Origin: Spirosoma terrae
GTDB lineage: Bacteria; Bacteroidota; Bacteroidia; Cytophagales; Spirosomataceae
Length of the DNA stretch: 64,000 bases
NCBI RefSeq assembly: GCF_010435915.1
Contig: NZ_JAAFZH010000001.1
Location: forward strand, 620,001 to 684,000
Direction of reading: 5' to 3'
In this document: positions 37,069 to 44,416 of the stretch, in pieces
How the letters are laid out: every line of letters begins with the position of its first letter
How positions within the stretch are numbered: the stretch's first letter is position 1
Program-made: the position numbers and the translations under genes
The notes under the pieces: model-generated
Database searches by the model: none
The model's input: only the letters and a program-made list of their open reading frames with translations
Told to the model about the DNA's origin: nothing

Positions 37069-38229
37069 ATGTTCAAAAAAACTACCACTCAATCGGCTAA
37101 ACGTAAAAAGTCTGCTCTGCGAGAGTGGTCCGATTCCATTGTCTTTGCGGTAATAGCCGCTACGTTGATTCGTTTTTTAACGTTTGAAGCCTTCGCTATT
37201 CCAACGCCATCGATGGAGCAGTCGTTGATGGTTGGCGATTATTTATTTGTTAGCAAGCTTCACTACGGTGCGCGCACACCCAAAACGCCGTTACAGGTTC
37301 CGCTCACTCATCAGAAAATATGGGGCACGAATATTCCTTCCTATAGTTCAGCTATTCAATTACCTACGTATCGTCTTCCTGGTTTTTCACACGTAAAAAA
37401 TGGCGACGTAGTGGTATTCAATTATCCACCCCACAAAGACGGTGAACCGGATTATCCGACCGACTTAAAAACCGATTTTATAAAGCGTTGTATCGGTATT
37501 CCGGGCGACGTAGTGACTATTAAGCGAGGGGACGTTTATGTGAATAATAAACCATTTCCGGTACCCGTCCAATCGCAGATGAGCTATTTTATCAGGACTA
37601 CAGAAGTGCTTGATGAGCGATTTTTTCGGAAGTTCAACATTGTCAATGATTTTAATTCGCCCGAAGGACCCTTCATCAACTGGCAGCCATTGGAATCGTA
37701 TAATGATTCGACCAAAACCGCTACGTTGGTCGGCTACAAAGTCTACGCATCGAAAACCATCATCGATAAGTTTAAGGAGTTTGACTGGGTAAAAGGCATT
37801 GAACCACTGCTTGAGCAGCCTGGGCAGGTACAACCAGGTATTTATGGTTCATCAGCCTACAATTGGAATATAGACAATTTTGGCCCGCTTACGGTGCCCA
37901 AAAAGGGAATGACGGTTCCCATAAACAAATACACCATTGCCGTGTATGGACCCGTCATTGAGCGATATGAGGGTAACCTAAAGCCAGAAGTGACGCCAGC
38001 GGGTATTATAATTAACGGCCAGCCGATTTCTTCTTATACCTTCAAACAGGATTATTATTTTATGATGGGCGACCATCGGCATAATTCAGAAGATTCGCGC
38101 ATTTGGGGCTTCGTGCCCGAGGATCATATTATTGGTAAAGCCGTCTTTGTCTGGATGTCAATTGATCCCGCTCCTGCCGATATCTGGCACAAAATTCGTT
38201 GGAATCATCTGTTTAGCCTGGTTAACTAA
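37069..38229 (+). CDS. lepB: Signal peptidase I
   Basis: This 386-residue protein has an N-terminal membrane helix (about 23-40), followed by the catalytic serine in PTPSMEQS (S48) and the lysine in DFIKRCIGIPGD (K139). The late signature MGDHRHNSEDSRIWGFV confirms the S26 family. It removes signal peptides from exported proteins at the outer face of the inner membrane. It is longer than the 324-residue E. coli enzyme because of an insertion of about 100 residues between the VYVNN strand and the C-terminal signature, as in other Bacteroidota. It is followed after 8 bases by a GNAT gene. Confidence 0.93.
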   Translation: MFKKTTTQSAKRKKSALREWSDSIVFAVIAATLIRFLTFEAFAIPTPSMEQSLMVGDYLFVSKLHYGARTPKTPLQVPLTHQKIWGTNIPSYSSAIQLPTYRLPGFSHVKNGDVVVFNYPPHKDGEPDYPTDLKTDFIKRCIGIPGDVVTIKRGDVYVNNKPFPVPVQSQMSYFIRTTEVLDERFFRKFNIVNDFNSPEGPFINWQPLESYNDSTKTATLVGYKVYASKTIIDKFKEFDWVKGIEPLLEQPGQVQPGIYGSSAYNWNIDNFGPLTVPKKGMTVPINKYTIAVYGPVIERYEGNLKPEVTPAGIIINGQPISSYTFKQDYYFMMGDHRHNSEDSRIWGFVPEDHIIGKAVFVWMSIDPAPADIWHKIRWNHLFSLVN

Positions 38230-38240
38230 CGTACTACGTG
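38230..38240. repeat. Heptamer GTACTAC-type sequence at lepB/GNAT junction
   Basis: CGTACTACGTG lies between the lepB stop and the GNAT GTG start, which it includes. The same 10-mer CGTACTACGT occurs at 41206 in a tandem form. Confidence 0.4.
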
Positions 38241-38705
38241 GCCTACCTAATCACAGAAGCTCTGCCAACAGACCAGCTGCCGAATCATCTACTATTGCTC
38301 GGCGATGAAAACCAGCAGCTAATTGATACGTATCTACCAACCTGTCAGGTTTACTTGTTGACCACTAAAGGTCAGAGCATAGGCATTTGTTTGCTGCAAC
38401 GTAATGAACTTACTGCCGAGATCATGAACGTAGCCATAGAACCAACCTTTCAGGGGCAGGGATTGGGGAAAATGCTAATTAACTACGCAATTAACGTAGC
38501 GCGGCAAGAAGGCCTGGAACGACTGGTAATAAAAACGGGTAATTCAGGAATAGCCCAAATTGCGTTGTATCAGCAACTGGGGTTTGATCTGGTGGGAGTG
38601 AATTATAACTATTTTCTGGAACACTATTCGCAGGAAATCTGGGAGAACAAAATTCAATGCAAGCATCAGCTTGTTTTTACCCTAAGCCTGGGCGTGGATA
38701 ACTAA
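38238..38705 (+). CDS. GNAT-family N-acetyltransferase
   Basis: A GTG at 38238, 8 bases after lepB, starts a 155-residue protein. The acetyl-CoA-binding motif A is seen as NVAIEPTFQGQGLGKMLI (about 65-83), and the late ALYQQLGF motif B is present. It transfers an acetyl group to an amine; the acceptor is unknown. The close spacing suggests co-transcription with lepB, without a clear functional link. No ATG start preserves the N-terminal strand. Confidence 0.8.
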   Translation: MAYLITEALPTDQLPNHLLLLGDENQQLIDTYLPTCQVYLLTTKGQSIGICLLQRNELTAEIMNVAIEPTFQGQGLGKMLINYAINVARQEGLERLVIKTGNSGIAQIALYQQLGFDLVGVNYNYFLEHYSQEIWENKIQCKHQLVFTLSLGVDN

Positions 38706-38734
38706 TGAGTTGACAAGTAAAAGAGCGGACGGCT

Positions 38735-39241
38735 ATGAACGGTATTATTAGCAACTTGCTATTGATGGGTACCATAGCGGGTTTATTTAGTTGCGAACCT
38801 GACCAGTTTAGTGGCGTAGCGGCTGGCGCTAAAGGTCAATACGTAGTGACGGCATACATTGTAGCGGGCGATACGTTATTCTCGGCGCAATCATTGAGTT
38901 CTAAACCCGAAATCAACAGGATTGGTGTCGATAATTTTGCAATAGCCATCGAAGCAAGGGCAGCCGATCAGGCAGTACTAATAACTTCTTTTCGACGAAA
39001 CGGGATTCGGTCTTCTTTCAGCAAAGACGTTAACGTTAAATTGACCAATTCTGATTATCAGTTTTCTTTGGTTGAGAATACAAATAATTCAGTCTACTAT
39101 GGCCACGTTGGTCGATTTACCCGTTTTTTCTATGAACGTACAGCAGGAGGGAGCCTGTTGATTCCGCTTGCTAACTCTTCGGCAGGTATTAATCCATCCT
39201 CGTCTCTGGAGGTTATTATTATAGCGCAGCGAACCGATTAG
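38735..39241 (+). CDS. Small lipoprotein of unknown function
   Basis: This 168-residue protein has a lipoprotein signal (GLFSCEP, C20). The rest is rich in short beta-strand patterns and ends EVIIIAQRTD. I recognise no family. It lies 29 bases after the GNAT gene on the same strand and ends at a strong terminator. Confidence 0.6.
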   Translation: MNGIISNLLLMGTIAGLFSCEPDQFSGVAAGAKGQYVVTAYIVAGDTLFSAQSLSSKPEINRIGVDNFAIAIEARAADQAVLITSFRRNGIRSSFSKDVNVKLTNSDYQFSLVENTNNSVYYGHVGRFTRFFYERTAGGSLLIPLANSSAGINPSSSLEVIIIAQRTD

Positions 39242-39267
39242 CGGAAAAGGAATTTTGTCCTGAATGA

Positions 39268-39315
39268 CACAAAAAATAAGGGATACTCTCAGTTGAGCAT
39301 CCCTTATTTTTTGTG
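39268..39315. terminator. Bidirectional terminator between lipoprotein and prfA
   Basis: A 17-bp perfect stem (39268-39284 with 39299-39315) is flanked inside by A6/T6 tracts, so it can stop both converging transcripts. Confidence 0.92.
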
Positions 39316-39327
39316 GTTATACCTGTT

Positions 39328-40401
39328 TTACGCCGTTGCACCTTCTTTCAGACGCTCGGCGTTTTCGGCGATACGTAGCTGTTCGATAAAGTCGCCAATG
39401 TCGCCATCCATAACGGCTGGCAGGTTATAAACAGTCAGGCCAATACGGTGATCTGTTACACGACTTTGTGGGTAATTGTAGGTACGGATTTTGTCGGAAC
39501 GGTCGCCACTGCCAACCATCGTTTTCCGTTGCGAAGCAATCGCTTCATTGTGTTTTTGTAGCTCAATTTCGTAAAGTCGGGAACGTAACACGGTCAGCGC
39601 TTTGTCGAAGTTTTTCAATTGCGAACGTTCGTCCTGACACTGTACCACCAGACCCGTTGGAATGTGAGTCAGACGTACCGCCGAATATGTCGTGTTAACC
39701 GACTGTCCACCCGCACCCGACGAACAGAACGTATCTTTTCGAATGTCGTTCATATTCAGTTCAACGTCTACCTCTTCCGCTTCGGGCAGCACGGCTACGC
39801 TGGCCGCCGACGTATGAATACGTCCCTGGGTTTCCGTGGCTGGCACGCGCTGAACCCGGTGAACACCTGATTCAAACTTGAGCTTGCCATACACATCTTC
39901 GCCTTCTATTTCGGTGACAATTTCCTTGTAGCCGCCTGATGTTCCTTCGGTATAATCGACCAGTGACATGCGCCAGCCCATTTTTTCGCAGAAACGCTGA
40001 TACATCCGGAACAGGTCGCCCGCAAAAATGGCGGCTTCATCGCCACCGGTACCGCCCCGAATTTCCAGAATAACGTTCTTACTGTCGTTCGGGTCTTTCG
40101 GAATCAGCATTTCTTTGAGCGTTTCCTCCATCGTTTCCCGACGGGGTAATAACTCATCGAGTTCAGCCTTAGCCATATCCCGGAAATCAGCGTCTTTTTC
40201 GGTTGCAATGATTTCCTTGGCATTGTCGATCTCTTCCAGTAGTTGTTTATACGCCTGATATTGCGCAACAATCTTTTCGAGGTCTTTATATTCTTTACTC
40301 AGTTTCATGAAGCGTTTCTGATCCGAAACGACCTCGGGCTGCACGATCTGCTGAGCTACTTCGTCGAAGCGTTCGCGAATGGCTTCTAACTGTTCTAACA
40401 T
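39328..40401 (-). CDS. prfA: Peptide chain release factor 1
   Basis: This 357-residue protein has the codon-recognition tripeptide PAT (187-189, in HRVQRVPATETQGRIHTS) that identifies RF1 rather than RF2, and the catalytic GGQ (231-233, in SGAGGQSVN). It reads UAG and UAA and triggers peptide release. The N-terminal coiled-coil domain 1 is present, so it is full length. It is transcribed alone toward a bidirectional terminator. Confidence 0.96.
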   Translation of the reverse strand: MLEQLEAIRERFDEVAQQIVQPEVVSDQKRFMKLSKEYKDLEKIVAQYQAYKQLLEEIDNAKEIIATEKDADFRDMAKAELDELLPRRETMEETLKEMLIPKDPNDSKNVILEIRGGTGGDEAAIFAGDLFRMYQRFCEKMGWRMSLVDYTEGTSGGYKEIVTEIEGEDVYGKLKFESGVHRVQRVPATETQGRIHTSAASVAVLPEAEEVDVELNMNDIRKDTFCSSGAGGQSVNTTYSAVRLTHIPTGLVVQCQDERSQLKNFDKALTVLRSRLYEIELQKHNEAIASQRKTMVGSGDRSDKIRTYNYPQSRVTDHRIGLTVYNLPAVMDGDIGDFIEQLRIAENAERLKEGATA

Positions 40402-40504
40402 AGTATTGGGAAGACAATAGATTCTTACTACTGAACGTAAGGCTAACTTGTTTTAGGATGGGGAGAACTACCCGCCAATGCCAGTGCCGAACGTACTGAA
40501 AAAC

Positions 40505-40512
40505 AAAATTAC
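40505..40512 (-). promoter_or_regulatory. Candidate -7 element for prfA
   Basis: On the reverse strand this is TAATTTTG, an exact TAnnTTTG match, about 100 bases before the prfA ATG. No -33 TTG is seen at the right distance. Confidence 0.4.
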
Positions 40513-40535
40513 AAAAATCCCCGCAGTTGGGCTTT

Positions 40536-40543
40536 ATGTTTGT
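40536..40543 (+). promoter_or_regulatory. Candidate -7 element for the lipoprotein gene at 40618
   Basis: TATGTTTG matches TAnnTTTG, 75 bases before the ATG. It is back to back with the prfA element. Confidence 0.4.
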
Positions 40544-40617
40544 AGTATGCAACCAAGCTTGCTAGGGCATCGTTATGCTTTCAAATGACGTAACACTACG
40601 CTATTAAGTTCCTGTTT

Positions 40618-41199
40618 ATGATACGCTCCAGTTTTTTATATGTCTTGTCAATCACCGTATTAGCTGCCTGCGGTACCGACCGCGTCCAATACACGTCTGA
40701 ACTAAAACAGGAAATGGCCGATTCGAAGATCAAACGGATTACAGACGTTGATCTGAACGAAACGATTGATGATATAGGCGGTCGGGCTAGCAAAGCTATT
40801 CAGCAGGACCTGACAGCCGCTTTAGAAAAAACGACCGATCCGGCTGAGCGAGCAAAACTTTGCCAATTGCAAAGCCTGCCACGGGCTAAAGCTATTGCCG
40901 CGCAATATGCGGTCGATATTCGGCTAGTAGGGGCCGGTGATATTCAGAATAAGTCGCTCAGCCAGAAAGAGCGTGAAATTCTGGAGGCATACCTCTATAA
41001 TGCTAAACAAAAGCTACCTCCTATCTCGAATATTCAGAAAGTGAATGATACGTTGTTTGTCTATAACGTAGCGCTTCCTGCCGATAGTCCAGTTTGTGAA
41101 GCTTGTTTTGGCAAGCAGGACGTACCGTTTGCGGTCTGGCGGCTGGCGTTCAGCAAACGTGAAGTCGTTCGACGAATGAATGAGTCGAAAAAGAAATAA
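40618..41199 (+). CDS. Lipoprotein of unknown function, possibly DUF3365-like
   Basis: This 193-residue protein has a clear lipobox (LAAC, C18). A helical middle part (about 40-110) precedes a C-terminal domain with CEACFG and a PFAVWRLAFSKREVVRRM tail. The Cys-x2-Cys and general plan recall DUF3365-type periplasmic sensor proteins, but the classical haem motif CxxCH is absent, so the assignment is weak. It converges with mnmH with a 10-base gap. Confidence 0.55.
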   Translation: MIRSSFLYVLSITVLAACGTDRVQYTSELKQEMADSKIKRITDVDLNETIDDIGGRASKAIQQDLTAALEKTTDPAERAKLCQLQSLPRAKAIAAQYAVDIRLVGAGDIQNKSLSQKEREILEAYLYNAKQKLPPISNIQKVNDTLFVYNVALPADSPVCEACFGKQDVPFAVWRLAFSKREVVRRMNESKKK

Positions 41200-41205
41200 G
41201 AAATT

Positions 41206-41222
41206 CGTACTACGTACTACGT
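41206..41222. repeat. Tandem heptamer (GTACTAC) at the mnmH 3' end
   Basis: CGTACTACGTACTACGT contains just over two copies of a 7-nt unit and runs across the mnmH stop codon (41210-41212). It may be a small relative of the 7-nt-unit element b. Confidence 0.5.
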
Positions 41223-42244
41223 TCATTGGCCCAGTCAATCAGGCGCTGGGCTGTCTGCGAAGGACAGTCTTCCTGCATAGCAATTGCGTGTGTGTGCGAA
41301 CCGTTACGTTGTGAAAGGCCATGCAGGTAGGCTTTGTCGTAGTAGTCGAGCGTTAGGTCAGCCACCGTTACGTAGTCGCGATGGGCTAAAGCGTCCAGCG
41401 CATCTTTGGTTATTTTGCCGCCGAGCCGTTTCCGAATGCGTTCGGTTGCTTCGACCAACAGCTGATGATCAATTCCGGCATATTCTGAAACAAGCCGTTT
41501 TACTCTGACCGCCTTCGGTAGGTCCACAAAGGCGACTGGAGCCGTTCGCATCTGCTGCCAGAGAGGTAACGGAATAAAGCAGGAGCCAATACTCCGGCTT
41601 TCATCCTCAAGCCAGATCCGTCGATTGACATCCAGATGTCGCCATTGAGCGAATAAATCGTTTTCGAACTGCTCGTTCGACGGCTGAGCCAATTGGCCAA
41701 TAGCGCCATAAGTTGAGCCTTTATGGTTGGCTAGTGCTTCTAAATCAATGACCTGTTCGCCCTGTTGGGCCAGTTCTTTCAGGATATCCGTCTTGCCACT
41801 TCCCGTTTTTCCGCCCAGGATCAGTATGTTTCGGGGTTCGGCAAAAGAGGCCAGAACGGCGTTTCGATAGGCTTTGTAGCCGCCAATCAACGTCGAAACT
41901 GTCAGGCCTGCCGTATCGAGGAGCCAGGCAAACGATCCGCTACGCATACCCCCCCGCCAGCAGTGAACGAGTACTTCCTTTTGCCGGGCATTCAGCTTTT
42001 TGGCTTGTTTAACGAAACCAGAAAGCTTCGGGCCAACAAAATCCAGACCAAGCAGAACGGCCGCATCTTTGCCTGCCTGTTTGTATTTGGTGCCGACCTG
42101 AGCTCGTTCGTCATTGTCAAAAAGCGGAATGCTTACTGCGCCGGGGATGTGGGCATGCACAAACTCGCCCGGCGACCGAACATCGATAACGGGGAGCGTT
42201 CGTGCTTTCGCCAGAAAATCGTCAACAGAGAGCTGCCTAACCAT
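41210..42244 (-). CDS. mnmH: tRNA 2-selenouridine synthase
   Basis: ATG at 42244 gives 344 residues. The N-terminal rhodanese domain (about 5-125) has the active-site loop CWRGGMRSG with C95. The C-terminal part has the P-loop GGKTGSGKT (144-152) characteristic of SelU/MnmH. The enzyme replaces the sulfur of 2-thiouridine at wobble position 34 of Lys, Glu and Gln tRNAs with selenium through a geranylated intermediate, using selenophosphate. No selD is in the window. It lies 143 bases downstream of pdxJ on the same strand. Confidence 0.92.
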   Translation of the reverse strand: MVRQLSVDDFLAKARTLPVIDVRSPGEFVHAHIPGAVSIPLFDNDERAQVGTKYKQAGKDAAVLLGLDFVGPKLSGFVKQAKKLNARQKEVLVHCWRGGMRSGSFAWLLDTAGLTVSTLIGGYKAYRNAVLASFAEPRNILILGGKTGSGKTDILKELAQQGEQVIDLEALANHKGSTYGAIGQLAQPSNEQFENDLFAQWRHLDVNRRIWLEDESRSIGSCFIPLPLWQQMRTAPVAFVDLPKAVRVKRLVSEYAGIDHQLLVEATERIRKRLGGKITKDALDALAHRDYVTVADLTLDYYDKAYLHGLSQRNGSHTHAIAMQEDCPSQTAQRLIDWANERST

Positions 42245-42387
42245 GTACCGAAACCGAGATTTAATTGATTTATCGGACTGACTTTGATTTTGTAGGGATT
42301 TATGCGTTTCAAAGAAACAAAAAAACAAAATCGGGGTGGTTATGATAACGTAACACGACAAAAAGCAAAATCAGATTAACTCCTCAT

Positions 42388-43107
42388 TTAATCCCGATTG
42401 AGGCATCGTAAATACATTTGAATGGTATTCTCCAACCCAAAATACAGGGCGTCGCATATAAGTGCGTGACCGATAGATACTTCTTTCAGATAGGGAATCT
42501 GTTCGTTGAAATACCGGAGGTTTTCCAGGCTCAGGTCATGCCCGGCATTGAGGTCGAGACCGATTTCGTTAGCGCGTTGGGCAGCACGGACAAAAGGGGC
42601 AATGGCCGCTTCCTGATTGTCGGGGTAGTGAGTCGCGTATGGTTCTGTGTAAAGTTCAATTCGATCCGTTCCGACCGCTTTGGCTCCATCGACCATGCGT
42701 TCGTCGGCATCAACAAAAATAGATACGCGAATACCATCCGATTTGAACGTATCAACCAGTTTCCGGAGATGGTCGGCGTTACGTATCGTGTCCCAGCCTG
42801 CATTTGACGTAATGGCGTCCGGCGCATCGGGAACCAACGTTACCTGATCGGGTTTAACGCGTTTCACTAGCTCAATAAAACGATCGTCGGGATTGCCTTC
42901 AATATTGAATTCAGTTGTCACTACGTCTTTCAAATCCAGTACGTCCTGGTAGCGAATATGCCGCTCGTCGGGACGGGGGTGTACCGTGATGCCTTGTGCA
43001 CCGAACCGTTCGCAGTCGATAGCCACCTGAACCAGGTTAGGATTATTGCCGCCACGTGCATTTCGGATGGTAGCAATTTTGTTAATATTTACGCTTAAGC
43101 GAGTCAT
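42388..43107 (-). CDS. pdxJ: Pyridoxine 5'-phosphate synthase
   Basis: This 239-residue protein starts [20 protein letters not shown] and keeps the family segments [14 protein letters not shown] (about 39-52), EFNIEGNP (about 68-75) and [12 protein letters not shown] (about 197-208). It condenses 1-deoxyxylulose 5-phosphate with 3-amino-2-oxopropyl phosphate to make pyridoxine phosphate, the last ring-forming step of DXP-dependent vitamin B6 synthesis. It is divergent from yqeY, with a repeat hairpin in the shared intergenic region. Confidence 0.95.
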   Translation of the reverse strand: MTRLSVNINKIATIRNARGGNNPNLVQVAIDCERFGAQGITVHPRPDERHIRYQDVLDLKDVVTTEFNIEGNPDDRFIELVKRVKPDQVTLVPDAPDAITSNAGWDTIRNADHLRKLVDTFKSDGIRVSIFVDADERMVDGAKAVGTDRIELYTEPYATHYPDNQEAAIAPFVRAAQRANEIGLDLNAGHDLSLENLRYFNEQIPYLKEVSIGHALICDALYFGLENTIQMYLRCLNRD

Positions 43108-43116
43108 CTTTTTTTG

Positions 43117-43246
43117 AAGAGCGAATGAGTGAAAGAGCGAATAAGTGAATTGGCTCTTTAGGTTTTGTAACTTTGCAGAAAGAATGAAGGTTCAGAATGG
43201 ATACCGGGTTTATTCAGTCAATCGATCATTCACTCATTCAATCATT
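43117..43246 (+). repeat. Octamer-unit hairpin (element c) between pdxJ and yqeY
   Basis: The left side is a tandem of two 16-nt units, AAGAGCGAATGAGTGA (43117-43132) and a copy differing at one base (43133-43148). The right arm 43214-43246 is complementary to the left side over GAATGAGTGAA and, with scattered mismatches, over a further 16 or so positions. The 65-nt loop contains a -7 element. The right arm ends 6 nt before the yqeY ATG. Confidence 0.75.
43168..43175 (+). promoter_or_regulatory. Candidate -7 element for yqeY
   Basis: TAACTTTG matches TAnnTTTG and lies in the loop of repeat element c. A transcript from here would include only the right arm, not the whole hairpin. Confidence 0.45.
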
Positions 43247-43252
43247 AAAACA

Positions 43253-43702
43253 ATGTCTCTGAAACAACAAATTGACGCCGATATTAAACAGGCTATGCTG
43301 GCCAAAGAGCAGGATAAACTGCGGGCCTTACGGGCAATTAAATCCATGATTTTGCTCGAAGAAACCAAAGAAGGTGGCTCCGGCGAGCTGAAATCCGAAG
43401 ACGAAACCCGTATTCTGACCAAAGCGGTTAAACAGCGCAAGGATTCGGCCGATATTTACCGGCAACAAAATCGTGCTGATCTGCTGGCTACTGAAGAAGC
43501 CGAAATAGCGGTTATTGAACAATATCTGCCTAAACAACTGTCGGAAGAGGAACTGAAGGAAAAGTTACAGGCCATTATTACCCGCGTTGGTGCATCGGCC
43601 CCGTCGGATATGGGTAAAGTGATGGGTGTTGCCACGAAAGAACTCGCCGGGCAAACCGATGGGAAAGCCATTTCGGCAGCGGTAAAACAACTACTACAAT
43701 AA
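43253..43702 (+). CDS. yqeY: GatB/YqeY domain protein
   Basis: ATG at 43253 gives 149 residues, the usual length for YqeY. The N-terminal helical part has QAMLAKEQDKLRALRAIKSMI, shortened here to residues about 11-31, and the C-terminal YqeY domain includes EQYLPKQLSEEEL and PSDMGKVMGVATKELAGQTDG. The C-terminal fold is shared with the tail of GatB, which binds tRNA; the role of free YqeY is not firmly known. The upstream frame extension runs only through the repeat element. It is followed by cvpA across another hairpin. Confidence 0.9.
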   Translation: MSLKQQIDADIKQAMLAKEQDKLRALRAIKSMILLEETKEGGSGELKSEDETRILTKAVKQRKDSADIYRQQNRADLLATEEAEIAVIEQYLPKQLSEEELKEKLQAIITRVGASAPSDMGKVMGVATKELAGQTDGKAISAAVKQLLQ

Positions 43703-43704
43703 TA

Positions 43705-43796
43705 AAATGATCGAATGAGTGACTGATCGGATGATTAAATAGATGACTTACTCGTTGTCTATTCGATCAGTCACTCATTCGATCAGTCACTCATTT
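43705..43796 (+). repeat. Octamer-unit hairpin (element d) between yqeY and cvpA
   Basis: The left arm 43705-43743 pairs with the right arm 43758-43796. The core TCGAATGAGTGACTGATCG is perfectly paired, and each arm has one extra 8-nt block. The right arm contains an exact tandem of ATTCGATCAGTCACTC (43761-43776 and 43777-43792). The 14-nt loop contains CTTACTCGT. It starts 2 nt after the yqeY stop and ends 6 nt before the cvpA start. Confidence 0.87.
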
Positions 43797-43802
43797 AAGC
43801 AT

Positions 43803-44330
43803 TTGAGCAGCCTCGATCTATTCATGCTAATAGCCCTTGCCTGGGGCGCTTTTAACGGGTATCGCAAAGGTCTCCTGGTCGAAATCGTTGCGATAATTGC
43901 GTTTGTTGTAGCAATGATTGTGGGGTTCAAGTTTCTGGCTTTCGGGATAGAATTACTTAGCCCATACATCAGCCGGGAACTAGCGCGTAAACTGCTGCCC
44001 TGGCTTGGGTTCTCCATCATTTTTTTTCCTACCGTGTTCATGATCAATCAGATGGGCTTTGCGCTACGTCGATCCTTGAAATATACATTACTGGGAACTT
44101 TCGATAGTGTGGCCGGAGCCATTGTTGGTCTTTTTACCTGGGTGTTTGGAATTAGTGTTATCCTTTGGTTGTTCAGCTATATGGGTGTTAAAATGCCGCC
44201 TAGCCAGACCCAAAACGCATTCCTATACCCATACATACGGCCCATCGCTCCACAGGTGATGGATAAAGCTGCCGTTTGGGTGCCAAAAGGATTAGAAGCC
44301 GGGAAGAAATGGCGGGCAGAAAATAATTAG
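43803..44330 (+). CDS. cvpA: CvpA family membrane protein
   Basis: The best start is TTG at 43803, giving 175 residues that open (M)SSLDLFMLIALAWGAFNGYRKG, the standard CvpA N-terminus. An ATG at 43743 would translate the hairpin into a low-complexity leader, and ATG at 43824 would cut the first helix. Four membrane helices are predicted (about 5-22, 28-48, 64-82 and 100-122). CvpA proteins sit in the inner membrane; in E. coli the gene is needed for colicin V production, and wider roles in envelope stress are suggested. It lies between yqeY and rlmN, flanked on both sides by repeat hairpins. Confidence 0.82.
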   Translation: MSSLDLFMLIALAWGAFNGYRKGLLVEIVAIIAFVVAMIVGFKFLAFGIELLSPYISRELARKLLPWLGFSIIFFPTVFMINQMGFALRRSLKYTLLGTFDSVAGAIVGLFTWVFGISVILWLFSYMGVKMPPSQTQNAFLYPYIRPIAPQVMDKAAVWVPKGLEAGKKWRAENN

Positions 44331-44335
44331 TGAAT

Positions 44336-44409
44336 GATTGAGTGATAGAATGATTGAATCGCTTACTCGTGCTTTTTATTCAATTATTCTATCATTCATT
44401 CAGTCAATC
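44336..44409 (+). repeat. Octamer-unit hairpin (element e) between cvpA and rlmN
   Basis: The left arm 44336-44359 (24 nt) pairs with the right arm 44378-44409 (32 nt), allowing two mismatches and one 8-nt bulge. The 18-nt loop contains CTTACTCGT, the same 9-mer as in element d. It starts 5 nt after the cvpA stop and ends 7 nt before the rlmN ATG. Confidence 0.87.
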
Positions 44410-44416
44410 AGTATCA

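Noticed and set aside
41765-42268. Open frame of 167 codons opposite mnmH
   Set aside because: It is antisense to a well-supported gene and shows no recognisable domain or composition of a real protein.
43743-43802. ATG at 43743 as the start of cvpA
   Set aside because: The leader would be translated from the repeat hairpin and has no CvpA character; TTG at 43803 gives the standard N-terminus.
43117-44409. CRISPR array or minisatellite
   Set aside because: Units are 7-8 nt with no spacers, arms are inverted rather than all direct, and there are no cas genes.
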